From assembly GCA_937897325.1 (NCBI GenBank), contig CALCOY010000094.1, positions 1 through 62,815 of the forward strand: 62,815 bases of DNA. Reading direction: 5' to 3'. This document shows, piece by piece, positions 53,269-62,801 of this stretch (position 1 is its first letter; each line of letters begins with the position of its first letter). The position numbers and the translations under genes are program-made. The notes under the pieces are model-generated. The model did not search any database, was not told where the DNA came from, and worked only from the letters and a program-made list of their open reading frames with translations. Source of the stretch: an uncultured Shimia sp. Lineage in GTDB: Bacteria; Pseudomonadota; Alphaproteobacteria; Rhodobacterales; Rhodobacteraceae.

Positions 53269-54000
53269 TCAGACAACGATCAGACCACGACTCATGGCAC
53301 GTGCAACAGCGTGTGTGGTGTTCATGGCCCCCAGCTTGAACCGGGCGCTTTCGATGTAAACCCGCAAGGTATGTTCCGAAATCGACAAGGTCTGAGCCAC
53401 CTGCGCCCGTGAGTATCCCATAGCCAATAGGGTCATCGCGTCGATCTCTCGGGGAGATAGCGGCTGATGGTTTTCGGGTATGCGCCCTGGCTCGAATTCG
53501 AGCGCCTTCTCATTGAAGTAATGCGCGATGAGTATGAGATCACGGCGATGGGTTTCGGTGAATGTTGCCCAGGTATCATCGTCGCAATTGTGGCTGATGG
53601 TAAAAAGCGCGAACTGGCCGTTTGGTCCCCGGATCGGGACAGAGAAGCCTTGATTGCCCACGCCGTATTCGATGGCTTCCTGCTGGAAAGCGCGCGCTTG
53701 TTTGCTGGACCAGTCGAGGCGTTTCCAATCCACCGGGTGAAAGCGTTGAAAGCACCCAATGATAACAGGATCAACGCGCAGGTAATTTTGCTTGAGGTAG
53801 TGATCACGCCATTCATCTGAATATGTCCCGCATCCGTATTGATCCCCCGCAGAGTCGACCCAGTGATAAACGATATGGTCGACATCGAAATGGTCCCGCA
53901 GACGTTCTGAAGCCGTCTGAAGGGCCCCTAAGCCCTCAGCTTGCTCCAGTTCCTCCAATATATCTTCCAACGACGACTTCGCCGTCACTGCGTTGAGCAT
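53269..54000 (-). CDS. luxR: LuxR-type autoinducer-responsive regulator
   Basis: 243 residues. The autoinducer domain keeps W64, Y68, D77-P78 (YLRVDPVI) and W92, and the GNQGFSVPIRGPNG loop. The C-terminal GerE helix-turn-helix is LSPREIDAMTLLAMGYSRAQVAQTL plus SEHTLRVYIESARFKL. It binds AHL made by the downstream luxI. A 72-codon gene overlaps its first 65 bases. Likely target sites include the palindrome 54176-54200. Confidence 0.93.
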   Translation of the reverse strand: MLNAVTAKSSLEDILEELEQAEGLGALQTASERLRDHFDVDHIVYHWVDSAGDQYGCGTYSDEWRDHYLKQNYLRVDPVIIGCFQRFHPVDWKRLDWSSKQARAFQQEAIEYGVGNQGFSVPIRGPNGQFALFTISHNCDDDTWATFTETHRRDLILIAHYFNEKALEFEPGRIPENHQPLSPREIDAMTLLAMGYSRAQVAQTLSISEHTLRVYIESARFKLGAMNTTHAVARAMSRGLIVV

Positions 54001-54142
54001 ATTGTGCTTCCCTCAAGGCGGAAATCTCAGCCATCGCAACGATCGCCGTATCGTCGAGCTGCTCCGCAAGCGCGGGAAGTCCGTTGGCACGGGCGAAGGT
54101 TTTGAGGTCCGTGAGAACATCCAAGATCCAGTCGCTTTTCAT
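53936..54142 (-). CDS. Small protein overlapping the luxR start
   Basis: 68 residues from ATG 54142 (a GTG four codons upstream is possible). MKSDWILDVLTDLKTFARANGL then ALAEQLDD is a short helical, soluble module that I recall next to luxR in other Roseobacters, not characterised. Its end overlaps luxR by 65 bp in another frame, so luxR translation is probably coupled to it. GAGTGAG precedes the ATG. Confidence 0.7.
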   Translation of the reverse strand: MKSDWILDVLTDLKTFARANGLPALAEQLDDTAIVAMAEISALREAQYAQRSDGEVVVGRYIGGTGAS

Positions 54143-54175
54143 ATCCAGACTCACTCTCAGTTGGTTAACAGAAGA

Positions 54176-54200
54176 TTAACACAACTCTAACATGTGTTAA
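54176..54200. promoter_or_regulatory. Palindrome TTAACACA-N9-TGTGTTAA upstream of the luxR unit
   Basis: Perfect 8-bp arms around nine bases, 33 bp before the small overlapping gene and about 160 bp after the ccr stop. It resembles a lux-box-sized operator, though longer than the usual 20 bp. Confidence 0.55.
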
Positions 54201-54359
54201 CTGGCGTATGAAATTCACATATTTCCCCTCCCCCAAAATGGTGAGGGTCCGATTTGCAAACCCTTGAATTCTAACAAGGCGGGAATTCTAAACTAAGGCG
54301 CCCGCAAATCAACGTGTGATTCGCGGGCGTCAGGCAACCATAAATTGATTCGTGGGCAG

Positions 54360-55640
54360 TTACTTGCCAGCCTCCAGAGCATCCTCGAGCGTGCGAAGGC
54401 CCGTCTTGGGGGCCTGAACCAAAACGGACATGTTTCCGGGCTTATGCTCGTTGCGCATCATCTTCATGTGCGCCTGCGGCAAGTCGTTCCATTCGAAGAC
54501 CTCTGACATGCAGGGATCTAGGCGGCGCTCGACCATCAGTTGGTTTGCGGCCGAGGCCTGCTTGAGATGCGCAAAGTGGCTGCCCTGCAGGCGCTTCTGG
54601 TGCATCCACATGTAGCGTACGTCGAATGTCAGGTTGAAGCCGGTGGTGCCTGCGCAGATCACCACCATCCCGCCCTTCTTCACAACAAAGGTGGAGACAG
54701 CGAACGTTGCCTCGCCGGGATGCTCAAAGACCATGTCGACATTGACGCCTTTGCCGGTGATGTCCCAGATCGCCTTGCCGAACTTCCGCGCTTCTTTGAA
54801 CCATTCGCCATATTCCGGCGTGCCGACCGTTGGAAGCTGACCCCAACAATTGAAGTCTTTACGGTTCAAAACCCCTTTGGCGCCCAGCTCCATGACGAAG
54901 TCGCGCTTGGATTCATCGCTGATAACACCAATCGCATTGGCGCCAGCAGTGTTGATCAATTGGATCGCATAGGATCCCAGACCGCCCGAAGCGCCCCATA
55001 CAAGCACGTTCTGACCTGGCTTGAGGTCGTGAGGTTCATGACCGAAGAGCATCCGGTAGGCGGTCGCAAGTGTCAGCGTGTAGCAGGCCGCTTCTTCCCA
55101 GGTCAGGTGCTTAGGCCGTGGCATAAGCTGCTGAGCCTGCACGCAAGTGAACTGGCTGAATGACCCGTCAGGTGTCTCATAGCCCCAGATCCGCTGGCTT
55201 GGCGAATACATGGGGTCGCCGCCATTGCAATGTTCGTCATCTCCGTCGTCCTGGTTGCAGTGGATGACAACCTCATCACCCACTTTCCAGCGTTTGACCT
55301 TGTCGCCGACGGCCCAGATGATGCCTGACGCGTCAGATCCTGCGATGTGATAGGGCTGCTTGTGACCATCAAACGGGCTGATCGGCTGACCGAGGGCGGC
55401 CCAGACACCATTGTAGTTCACACCAGCGGCCATGACGAGCACAAGCACCTCATTGCTGTCGAGCACCGGCACATCAACCACCTCTTGCATCATGGCCGTG
55501 TCAGGCTCTCCATGACGCTCCTTTCGAATAGCCCAAGCATACATTTGCTTGGGAACATATCCCATTGGGGGGATCTCACCCATTTCGTAGAGGTCTTTTT
55601 CAGGAGCCTCGTAAGATGCGATACTGGTGTCGAGTGCCAT
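54360..55640 (-). CDS. ccr: Crotonyl-CoA carboxylase/reductase
   Basis: 426 residues. Medium-chain reductase with the Ccr-type N-terminus (EKDLYEMGEIPPMGYVPKQMYAWAIR), NYNGVWAALG, the NADPH site VWGASGGLGSYAIQL and GSHFAHLKQA. It converts crotonyl-CoA plus CO2 to ethylmalonyl-CoA with NADPH, the key step of the ethylmalonyl-CoA pathway. The start has a strong GGAGGCTACC. Confidence 0.96.
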   Translation of the reverse strand: MALDTSIASYEAPEKDLYEMGEIPPMGYVPKQMYAWAIRKERHGEPDTAMMQEVVDVPVLDSNEVLVLVMAAGVNYNGVWAALGQPISPFDGHKQPYHIAGSDASGIIWAVGDKVKRWKVGDEVVIHCNQDDGDDEHCNGGDPMYSPSQRIWGYETPDGSFSQFTCVQAQQLMPRPKHLTWEEAACYTLTLATAYRMLFGHEPHDLKPGQNVLVWGASGGLGSYAIQLINTAGANAIGVISDESKRDFVMELGAKGVLNRKDFNCWGQLPTVGTPEYGEWFKEARKFGKAIWDITGKGVNVDMVFEHPGEATFAVSTFVVKKGGMVVICAGTTGFNLTFDVRYMWMHQKRLQGSHFAHLKQASAANQLMVERRLDPCMSEVFEWNDLPQAHMKMMRNEHKPGNMSVLVQAPKTGLRTLEDALEAGK

Positions 55641-55660
55641 GGTAGCCTCCATAATGTGAA

Positions 55661-55696
55661 ACCTCTGCCGCAGCGCAGAACTACAATCTCAGAGGT
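55661..55696. promoter_or_regulatory. Inverted repeat ACCTCTG-N22-CAGAGGT upstream of ccr
   Basis: Perfect 7-bp arms in the ccr leader, with a second short palindrome CGCATGCG near 55708. Either may serve a ccr regulator. No such regulator is seen nearby. Confidence 0.35.
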
Positions 55697-55749
55697 CAAT
55701 ATGGACGCATGCGCAATAAAGCAACCCTGATAGGCGTTTTTTTGTAACT

Positions 55750-57150
55750 TTATGACCTTGCGATTGCAGAAATTTTCTTTGCAGGCGCAGCATCGGATGT
55801 GGGTTCGGGGGAGAAATGGTGGGAAATCGAATTGGCGTAGAAGGACAGGGTCTTCTGCTCGGCGGCCACCGCACGCCAATGACCTGTGCTTTGCCCAACC
55901 ATCCCGCGCTTTTTGAGCAGGCCAAGACCCGTTGCGACCATGGCAGCCGGGTCGAGGGCTGGTTCCAGATCCGGCAACTGCGCTCTGGCCAGATCATTGG
56001 TGAGACGGACCACAAGCGTATCCTCGGAAAGGCCTTCATCACTTTCCAGCAGGTGCCGCGCCAGAAGTGGGACGGCAAGTGCGGGCATCAACGCCCGGAT
56101 GCGCATCACGAGATCATCGGCAACCTCTTTAAGATCAGTGGGCAGGCTGTAGGTCTCAAGTGGGATATGCGGCCCGAAAACAACGGCGGCGGCGCCAAAG
56201 CGAACGAACTTTCGCCGCACAGCCAGCCAGATCTTCTGCGCGATGAACTGCAAAAGGACCGAGACCCGTGCGCCAAAGCGGCGATCCCCCCGTTCATATG
56301 CGGCAATAAGGACGCGATCTTCCAGCACCCGGTCATAGTTAATGGCCACGGGCACGAAGACCACCTTGCAGCCGCTTTGGGCCGCCTCAATGACATATGA
56401 GACCAGTCCCATCTTGGGCGGCATCAGCAGCCCGTTAAGGCTCAAACCGCCTTCGGGAAAGATCGCCTGGGTTACGCCACCCTTCGTGGCCATGTAAACG
56501 TATCGGGCCAGCACCTTGCGATAAAGTGCGCCCCGCGATTTGCGGCGGATAAAGAACGCGCCCATCGATTTGAAAAGCCGCGACAACGGCCATATCCGCG
56601 CCCATTCCCCAACCGCATAGCTGAGCGCCGAGGCTTGCGCGGCGAGATATGTGACAAGCACGTAATCCATGTTGCTGCGATGATTCATGATGAAAACGAC
56701 CGTTGCATCGGACGGTATCGCCTTGAGGACCTTTTCATTGTCCGCCCCCGTGCGCACGTCATAAAGCAGATTGGCCAGCCAGCGCGCGGCCCTTGTGCCG
56801 AAACTGAAATAGGTGAAGGCGCTGAAACTGGGCACGATTTCACGCGCATATCGCTTGGCGGTCTCGAAGGCGACGCTTTCGGGCACGCCTTCTTTGCGCG
56901 CGTGCTCCAGAATGGCCTGACTGACCTCTGGGTCATAGATCAGCCGCTGGATCATGTCGCTTCGGCGGGCAAGCTTGAAGGGCTCGATCGGGCGGGTCAG
57001 GCGCTTGTTCAGACGATCAACCGCGCGTTCCAGACGGCGCCGAAAGAACCAGCGCACCGACGGAATAAGAAAATGGCTCAGCGCGGTGACAGCCGCAAAC
57101 AACAGGATGAGGACAAAAAGCCAAAGTGGCAATTGCACGGTTTGTGTCAT
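55750..57150 (-). CDS. PlsB-like glycerol-3-phosphate/lysophosphatidate acyltransferase
   Basis: 466 residues. An N-terminal membrane span (residues 8-30), a basic region, then the acyltransferase motif NHRSNMDY (NHxxxxD) and IFPEGG, and VPVAINYDR. It belongs to the glycerol-3-phosphate acyltransferase family of Proteobacteria and likely acts in phospholipid or storage-lipid synthesis at the membrane. The ATG at 57150 starts the span. Confidence 0.85.
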   Translation of the reverse strand: MTQTVQLPLWLFVLILLFAAVTALSHFLIPSVRWFFRRRLERAVDRLNKRLTRPIEPFKLARRSDMIQRLIYDPEVSQAILEHARKEGVPESVAFETAKRYAREIVPSFSAFTYFSFGTRAARWLANLLYDVRTGADNEKVLKAIPSDATVVFIMNHRSNMDYVLVTYLAAQASALSYAVGEWARIWPLSRLFKSMGAFFIRRKSRGALYRKVLARYVYMATKGGVTQAIFPEGGLSLNGLLMPPKMGLVSYVIEAAQSGCKVVFVPVAINYDRVLEDRVLIAAYERGDRRFGARVSVLLQFIAQKIWLAVRRKFVRFGAAAVVFGPHIPLETYSLPTDLKEVADDLVMRIRALMPALAVPLLARHLLESDEGLSEDTLVVRLTNDLARAQLPDLEPALDPAAMVATGLGLLKKRGMVGQSTGHWRAVAAEQKTLSFYANSISHHFSPEPTSDAAPAKKISAIARS

Positions 57151-57196
57151 CCCCAGACACTTGCAGGATGCGGGCCTAGGGTAAATATCAAAGCGC

Positions 57197-57820
57197 ATGA
57201 ACGGCAAAACCGATTTCACGATCAAACCTGGGTTTTTGGACGCGGAACGGCCAATTATTGCAGAGCTTTATTGGCAGGCCTTCGGCGCAAAGCTGAACTC
57301 GGTGCTTGGACCGACCTTGCTTGCACATTCCTTTCTGATTGACGTGCTCGATCCGAAATTCGGGCTGGTGGCCAGAGACACAGGGGGCCGTATCCTGGGT
57401 GTCGCGGGATACAAGACAAATGAGGGCGCGCTGGTCGGCGGCGGAGTTTCCGACATGACGCGGCATTATGGATTTCTTGGCACGCTTTGGCGCGTTCCGC
57501 TTCTGCTGGTGCTTGAGCGAGAGGTCGAGGAAGGCCTTTTGCTGATGGACGGAATCTGTGTAACCGAGGCGGCGCGGGGTCGGGGTATTGGATCGGCTTT
57601 GCTGGAGGCAATCAAATCGCACGCCACTGATATGAAGCTGGACGCCGTCCGGCTGGACGTGATTGACAGCAATCCCCGCGCCCGCGCGCTTTACCAGCGC
57701 GAAGGCTTTGTCGAAGAAGGGGATACGAATATGGGGCCGCTTCAGTCGGTCTTCGGCTTTCGTTCGGCCAAGCGGATGGTTTGGCATCGCCCCACGCAAT
57801 GCCGCAACGCAGCGAATTGA
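57197..57820 (+). CDS. GNAT family N-acetyltransferase
   Basis: 207 residues. The acetyl-CoA motif is EAARGRGIGSALLEAIK, then VIDSNPRARALYQREGFVEEG. Substrate unknown. Divergent from the acyltransferase gene by 46 bp; ecm follows after 72 bp on the same strand. Confidence 0.88.
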   Translation: MNGKTDFTIKPGFLDAERPIIAELYWQAFGAKLNSVLGPTLLAHSFLIDVLDPKFGLVARDTGGRILGVAGYKTNEGALVGGGVSDMTRHYGFLGTLWRVPLLLVLEREVEEGLLLMDGICVTEAARGRGIGSALLEAIKSHATDMKLDAVRLDVIDSNPRARALYQREGFVEEGDTNMGPLQSVFGFRSAKRMVWHRPTQCRNAAN

Positions 57821-57892
57821 CACTTGTCCAAAGTTTCAAGTATCACTCCGAAAACGAAATATTGTTGCTCACCGATTCCGGAGGCTCCGACC

Positions 57893-59860
57893 ATGACAGA
57901 ACGCCAGAAAGATCGCCCCTGGCTGATCCGCACCTATGCCGGGCATTCCACAGCCAAGGCCTCAAACGCGCTCTATCGCGGGAACCTGGCAAAGGGACAG
58001 ACGGGCCTTTCGGTGGCATTCGACCTTCCAACCCAGACGGGTTACGACAGCGATCATGTGCTGGCACGAGGAGAAGTCGGCAAGGTGGGCGTGCCGGTCG
58101 CCCATCTGGGAGATATGCGCACGCTTTTCGATCAGATCCCGCTAGAGCAGATGAACACCTCGATGACAATCAATGCGACGGCACCTTGGCTGCTGGCGCT
58201 TTACATCGCAGTGGCCGAGGAACAAGGCGCAGATGTCTCAAAGCTGCAAGGCACGGTGCAGAACGACCTGATCAAGGAATACCTGTCGCGCGGCACATAC
58301 ATCTGTCCACCGAAACCTTCATTGAAAATGATCGCGGATGTCGCCGAGTATTGCTATACACATGTGCCGAAATGGAACCCGATGAACGTGTGTTCCTACC
58401 ACCTGCAAGAGGCGGGTGCGACGCCGGAGCAGGAATTGGCCTTTGCACTGGCCACAGCAACGGCGGTCTTGGATGAATTGAAACCACGTGTTCCTGCCGA
58501 GGATTTCCCGGCGCTGGTGGGCCGCATTTCCTTCTTCGTGAATGCGGGCATTCGGTTCGTGACCGAAATGTGCAAGATGCGCGCCTTTGTCGATCTATGG
58601 GATGAGATCTGCGCCAAGCGCTACGGCGTCGAAGACGCGAAATACCGTCGCTTTCGCTATGGCGTGCAGGTGAATTCGCTTGGCCTGACAGAGCAGCAGC
58701 CCGAAAACAACGTCTACCGCATTCTGATTGAAATGCTGGCCGTAACGCTGTCCAAGAAGGCGCGTGCCCGTGCCGTGCAATTGCCCGCCTGGAACGAAGC
58801 CCTTGGCCTGCCCCGCCCTTGGGATCAACAATGGTCGATGCGTATGCAGCAGATCATGGCATTCGAGACCGATCTTCTGGAATTCGATGATCTTTTTGAT
58901 GGCAATCCGGCGGTCGACGCAAAAGTTGAAGAGCTGAAGAGGGGCGCGCGGCACGAATTGTCAAACATTGATGCCATGGGCGGCGCGATGGAAGCCATCG
59001 ATTACATGAAGGCGCAACTGGTCCAATCCAATGCGGAGCGCCTGAACCGGATCGAAAAGGGCGAAACGGTTGTTGTCGGTGTGAACAAGTATCAGGCCGG
59101 AGAGCCTTCCCCTCTCATGACCGGCGATGGCGGCATCATGGTTGTTGATCCGGCGGTCGAACAGGATCAGATAGACCGGTTGAATGTCTGGCGGGCGGAC
59201 CGTGACCAGGCTGCCGTTGAGGCCGCTCTCGCCGATCTGCGGGCTACTGCAGCCGAAGGCCGTAACGTGATGGAGCCTTCCATTGCGGCCGCGAAAGCCG
59301 GTGTGACAACGGGTGAGTGGGCTGCGCAGATGCGCAGCGTCTACGGTGAATATCGCGGTCCCACCGGCGTCGGCATGGCCCGATCGAACATGACGGAGGG
59401 TCTTGATGATCTTCGCGACGCGGTTGATCTGGTCAGCGACAAGCTGGGGCGCCGCCTGAAATTCCTTGTGGGGAAGCCCGGCCTTGACGGACACTCGAAC
59501 GGTGCCGAACAGATTGCCGTCCGCGCGCGCGATTGCGGGATGGACATCGCTTATGAGGGCATCCGCTTGACACCTGAAGAGATCGTGACAGCAGCCATTG
59601 AGGATGATGCCCATGTGGTCGGCCTGTCGATCCTGTCGGGAAGTCATTTGCCACTTGTCCAGGACTTGATGGAGCGGATGCGCAAAGCCGATCTTGGCCA
59701 CATTCCTGTGATCGTCGGTGGTATCATCCCCGATGACGATGCAGAACGGCTGCGGGGCATGGGAGTTGCGCGCGTATACACGCCAAAGGACTTCGAATTG
59801 AACACGATCATGATGGATATCGTTACGCTTGCCGATCCCAAGGCAGTGGCAGCGGAATAG
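57893..59860 (+). CDS. ecm: Ethylmalonyl-CoA mutase (B12-dependent)
   Basis: 655 residues. RPWLIRTYAGHSTAKASNALYR and GLSVAFDLPTQTGYDSD start the mutase domain; the C-terminal B12-binding domain has GLDGHSNGAEQI (DxHxxG, about 531-536), SILSGSH and VGGIIPDDD. The sequence is the Ecm type (MeaA) rather than methylmalonyl-CoA mutase. It converts ethylmalonyl-CoA to methylsuccinyl-CoA. Start ATG 57893 with GGAGGCTCCGACC upstream. Confidence 0.94.
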   Translation: MTERQKDRPWLIRTYAGHSTAKASNALYRGNLAKGQTGLSVAFDLPTQTGYDSDHVLARGEVGKVGVPVAHLGDMRTLFDQIPLEQMNTSMTINATAPWLLALYIAVAEEQGADVSKLQGTVQNDLIKEYLSRGTYICPPKPSLKMIADVAEYCYTHVPKWNPMNVCSYHLQEAGATPEQELAFALATATAVLDELKPRVPAEDFPALVGRISFFVNAGIRFVTEMCKMRAFVDLWDEICAKRYGVEDAKYRRFRYGVQVNSLGLTEQQPENNVYRILIEMLAVTLSKKARARAVQLPAWNEALGLPRPWDQQWSMRMQQIMAFETDLLEFDDLFDGNPAVDAKVEELKRGARHELSNIDAMGGAMEAIDYMKAQLVQSNAERLNRIEKGETVVVGVNKYQAGEPSPLMTGDGGIMVVDPAVEQDQIDRLNVWRADRDQAAVEAALADLRATAAEGRNVMEPSIAAAKAGVTTGEWAAQMRSVYGEYRGPTGVGMARSNMTEGLDDLRDAVDLVSDKLGRRLKFLVGKPGLDGHSNGAEQIAVRARDCGMDIAYEGIRLTPEEIVTAAIEDDAHVVGLSILSGSHLPLVQDLMERMRKADLGHIPVIVGGIIPDDDAERLRGMGVARVYTPKDFELNTIMMDIVTLADPKAVAAE

Positions 59861-59890
59861 AGCCGACCTGACTATTTCGATGAAGAATTA

Positions 59891-59914
59891 TGCGCTGCGC
59901 CATTGCGCTGCGCC
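59891..59914. repeat. Tandem direct repeat TGCGCTGCGCC
   Basis: TGCGCTGCGCC occurs at 59891-59901 and 59904-59914, a period of 13 bases, between ecm and the H-NS-like gene. It may be a regulatory site or a local duplication. Confidence 0.5.
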
Positions 59915-59965
59915 TTGAATGCTGTTTATTACCGGACAATTTTAAAAAATAGACCGGAGATCAAA

Positions 59966-60283
59966 ATGGCAATCGACCTAACAAAGATGACTCGAAAAGA
60001 GCTGGAACAACTTCAACGCGACACTGAAAAGGCTCTGAAAGACGCCGAGGTAAGAGATCGAAAAGAAGCTAAGATGGCCGCTGAACAGGCTGCGGCCAAG
60101 TTCGGATTTTCCCTTTCAGAACTGACAGGTAGCACTGTTAAAGGCCGTGCGAAAGCAAGCGCTGTTGCAAAGTATGCCAATCCAAAGGATGCAAGCCAAA
60201 CTTGGACTGGCAAGGGGCGCCAACCACAATGGTTCAAAGAAGCCATTGAAAAGGGAACAGATCCCAAGAAATTGGAAATCTGA
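59966..60283 (+). CDS. H-NS family nucleoid protein
   Basis: 105 residues. N-terminal coiled-coil (TRKELEQLQRDTEKALKDAE) for oligomerisation and C-terminal DNA-binding motif YANPKDASQTWTGKGRQPQWFKEAI, typical of alphaproteobacterial H-NS/HvrA-type proteins. Start with CGGAGATCAAA. The region after it is AT-rich with weak hairpins near 60303-60332. Confidence 0.93.
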   Translation: MAIDLTKMTRKELEQLQRDTEKALKDAEVRDRKEAKMAAEQAAAKFGFSLSELTGSTVKGRAKASAVAKYANPKDASQTWTGKGRQPQWFKEAIEKGTDPKKLEI

Positions 60284-60465
60284 CCCAGATCTGATATCTT
60301 AATCGGAGGATGGAACCACCGAATTCATCCTTCGATTGAGCGATCAATCTAAGATTTATTTTTCGATCGTTAATACACGTTAATATAAAGTCAGGTCGTC
60401 TATTTGCGATAGTTTTATCGGTTGGACGTGCTTAAGCTAATTGGGCACCGAAGGGGATCGAGGCC

Positions 60466-61170
60466 ATGAGTATTCATATTGGCGCCAAGTCAGATCAGAT
60501 CGCACAGACGGTGCTTATGCCGGGTGATCCGTATCGCGCTCGCTGGGCGGCAGAGACTTTTTTGGAAGGCGCAACCCTGATCAACGATGTCCGCGGGATG
60601 CTTGGCTATACGGGATCCTGGAAGGGCCACCGCGTCACGATCCAGGGTTCTGGCATGGGAATGCCGTCACTGTCGATCTATGCCAATGAATTGATCCGCG
60701 ACTACGACGCCCAGACCTTGATCCGCATCGGGTCCTGCGGAGGGATGCAGCCCCACGTCGCCATCCGCGATGTGATCATCGCGATGACGGCAAGTACGAT
60801 CACGTCACCCTCATCATCATTCTTCAAAGAATTCAACTTCGCCGCCTGCGCCGATTACGATCTGCTCAGCGCAGCCGTCGCCGCAGCCAAGGCCAAAGGC
60901 ACCAAAACCCATGTTGGCGGCATCTACTCCTCGGATGTCTTTTATGCAGAACGCCCCGATATCGACGAACAGATGACCCGACACGGCATTCTTGGGGTCG
61001 AAATGGAAGCGGCAGAGCTTTACACTCTTGCAGCCCGGCGCAATCGCCGGGCGTTGGCCATTCTGACTGTCAGTGATCATCTGCAGACCGGAGAGGCGCT
61101 TCCCAGCGAAGATCGCGAACGGACCTTTGGCGACATGGTGGAAATCGCACTTGAGGCCGCATTCACCTAA
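60466..61170 (+). CDS. deoD: Purine-nucleoside phosphorylase, DeoD type
   Basis: 234 residues. DeoD motifs: [34 protein letters not shown] and [21 protein letters not shown]. It splits purine nucleosides to free base and (deoxy)ribose 1-phosphate. Standing alone here, it may act with the BMP importer. Its stop overlaps the convergent DUF1989 gene by four bases. Confidence 0.95.
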   Translation: MSIHIGAKSDQIAQTVLMPGDPYRARWAAETFLEGATLINDVRGMLGYTGSWKGHRVTIQGSGMGMPSLSIYANELIRDYDAQTLIRIGSCGGMQPHVAIRDVIIAMTASTITSPSSSFFKEFNFAACADYDLLSAAVAAAKAKGTKTHVGGIYSSDVFYAERPDIDEQMTRHGILGVEMEAAELYTLAARRNRRALAILTVSDHLQTGEALPSEDRERTFGDMVEIALEAAFT

Positions 61171-62018
61171 AGGCCGTGGCTGCGATCATACCCGTTTCTT
61201 AAGGCTGGCGCCCAATCGGAAAGGGCCTCGGCCTTGGGATCAAACACCTCGATCAGTAGGGGATAACATTGCGCCACATCGCTGGAATGCGTGCTTGAAC
61301 AATCCCCGCCCGGACAAGCGCTCAGCGCGCCGATCAAGTTGATATCGGCCAAGAATTCTATGTGGTCGCCCGGTCGCACTGGGCTGGCTTTCATGAAGTA
61401 TTGACCGGTATCGCGGGTGAAACCTGTGCACATAAAGACATTTAGCACATCATGCGCGTGAAGCTCTGCGACATCACGGTCGATCCCCAACTCGGTGATC
61501 AAAGCGCGGGTTATGTTCGAGTGACAGCAATGATGATATTGCTCACCAGACAAAAGATGATGCGTATGCGGATCACAGCGCGTGCCTATCACGTCATGAA
61601 CGCCCCCGCCGAAAGCATCAATCCCATACCAATCCAGCGTATCATGGATTATGGTCGCCATCGGTCGCAGATGCGGAAGCGTGCTCCACATCCGGTCGCC
61701 CGTGCTGACATGCGTGCCGTGCAAGGCGCGGGTTTTACCCGAAAAGAAGTGCTCGGAAAGATCATCGGCATTCCAAAGGTTGAGATCCCCGACCTGCGGC
61801 CCCTCGACGCTTGTAATTCGAAAGACCTGCCCAGCCTTGGCGCGAAACAGCCGCGCCTCGCGGGGCGAAACGAGTACCTCATCGACCTTGCCCAAATCTG
61901 CCCGCAAGGTGTCAAGCCACATCTGATCAGGGCGAGGCAGCGTGTCGGGCGGATAGCAGATCACCGGGGCGATTGCGCGGCGGGCACTAGCGTCTGCTGG
62001 CATTTTCGATTGGGGCAT
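61167..62018 (-). CDS. DUF1989/urea carboxylase-associated family protein
   Basis: 283 residues. Family features: [34 protein letters not shown] and a late [15 protein letters not shown]. Members are often near urea carboxylase, formamide or aminomethyl-transfer genes, none of which are seen here. Function unknown. Confidence 0.85.
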   Translation of the reverse strand: MPQSKMPADASARRAIAPVICYPPDTLPRPDQMWLDTLRADLGKVDEVLVSPREARLFRAKAGQVFRITSVEGPQVGDLNLWNADDLSEHFFSGKTRALHGTHVSTGDRMWSTLPHLRPMATIIHDTLDWYGIDAFGGGVHDVIGTRCDPHTHHLLSGEQYHHCCHSNITRALITELGIDRDVAELHAHDVLNVFMCTGFTRDTGQYFMKASPVRPGDHIEFLADINLIGALSACPGGDCSSTHSSDVAQCYPLLIEVFDPKAEALSDWAPALRNGYDRSHGL

Positions 62019-62149
62019 TTGCGGTCTCCTTTGGCGGTCGGACTATGGCCGATCAGATCAAACAGGCAAGTCCCCGCCCTTTCGGCAGCCAAGGCTTGAC
62101 CGCCGCAGCCTGCGGATTGAAGTTTGGCTACACAAGAGTGTTCGAACAT

Positions 62150-62590
62150 ATGAAAAACTATGCAATCGCAATCCTGTTTGCGGCGTTTACAGCTCAAAGC
62201 ACCTTCGCCCAGGCTTGGGGCGATCTCGATGGCCTGCTCGTTCGGACGCTTTCCCCAACCGGCGAGATGGTCGCCTCGGTCTGGTTTCCAGATGGCGCCA
62301 CACCCGAGACCTCGCAACGTGCTCTCGGGGTCGTTTATGCCCATGTGCCGGGCTCTGCAGGAACCGTTTCAATCCACACTGGAATTTTCACGGGCGGTCA
62401 AACAAACTGGACTTTGGTTCGTCAGGTCGATGGTCTTTTCGGACAGAGCCCGCAAAACCCTGTCTGGCACGCGGATCGCATCGAGGTGACAACTAGTGTG
62501 CTGAAAGAGGGTGAGCCAAGGTGCTGTCCAACAGGTGTGGCCCGCTGGTCGATTGATGTTGCCACAGGCCAAGTCAACCGCCTGCCCTGA
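62150..62590 (+). CDS. Secreted protein of unknown function
   Basis: 146 residues. Signal peptide MKNYAIAILFAAFTAQSTFA with cleavage near AQA. The mature part is beta-rich and has a CC pair near the end (EPRCCPTGVARW), so a disulfide-bonded periplasmic domain is likely. No family name can be given. Confidence 0.7.
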   Translation: MKNYAIAILFAAFTAQSTFAQAWGDLDGLLVRTLSPTGEMVASVWFPDGATPETSQRALGVVYAHVPGSAGTVSIHTGIFTGGQTNWTLVRQVDGLFGQSPQNPVWHADRIEVTTSVLKEGEPRCCPTGVARWSIDVATGQVNRLP

Positions 62591-62609
62591 GCTTACGTCC
62601 TTCTTTGCG

Positions 62610-62801
62610 TCAAAGCCTTTGGCGCAGGCACTTTCGGGGGCTGGTGTCACCAGGATGAATGGCACCGCAAAAGGCGCAACGCCAGAACCCGTTCTTTTTG
62701 TCCTGTCTCCAGCGGCAATCGCGGGACAGTGTCGTTTTGCTGCGCTTCCAATAAAGGTATGCCAACACACCCAGCCCCAAAGCGATGAGCAGGATTGGCA
62801 T
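62610..62801 (-). CDS. Small membrane-anchored zinc-ribbon-like protein
   Basis: 63 residues. One N-terminal membrane span (PILLIALGLGVLAYLYW), then CRWRQDKKNGFWRCAFCGA, with three cysteines and a fourth (KCL) near the end, a possible metal site. I recall similar small proteins in Rhodobacteraceae but no name. It ends near the window edge. Confidence 0.65.
   Translation of the reverse strand: MPILLIALGLGVLAYLYWKRSKTTLSRDCRWRQDKKNGFWRCAFCGAIHPGDTSPRKCLRQRL

Noticed and set aside
59891-59914. CRISPR-like array from the tandem repeat
   Set aside because: Only two copies with a two-base gap; no spacers and no cas genes.
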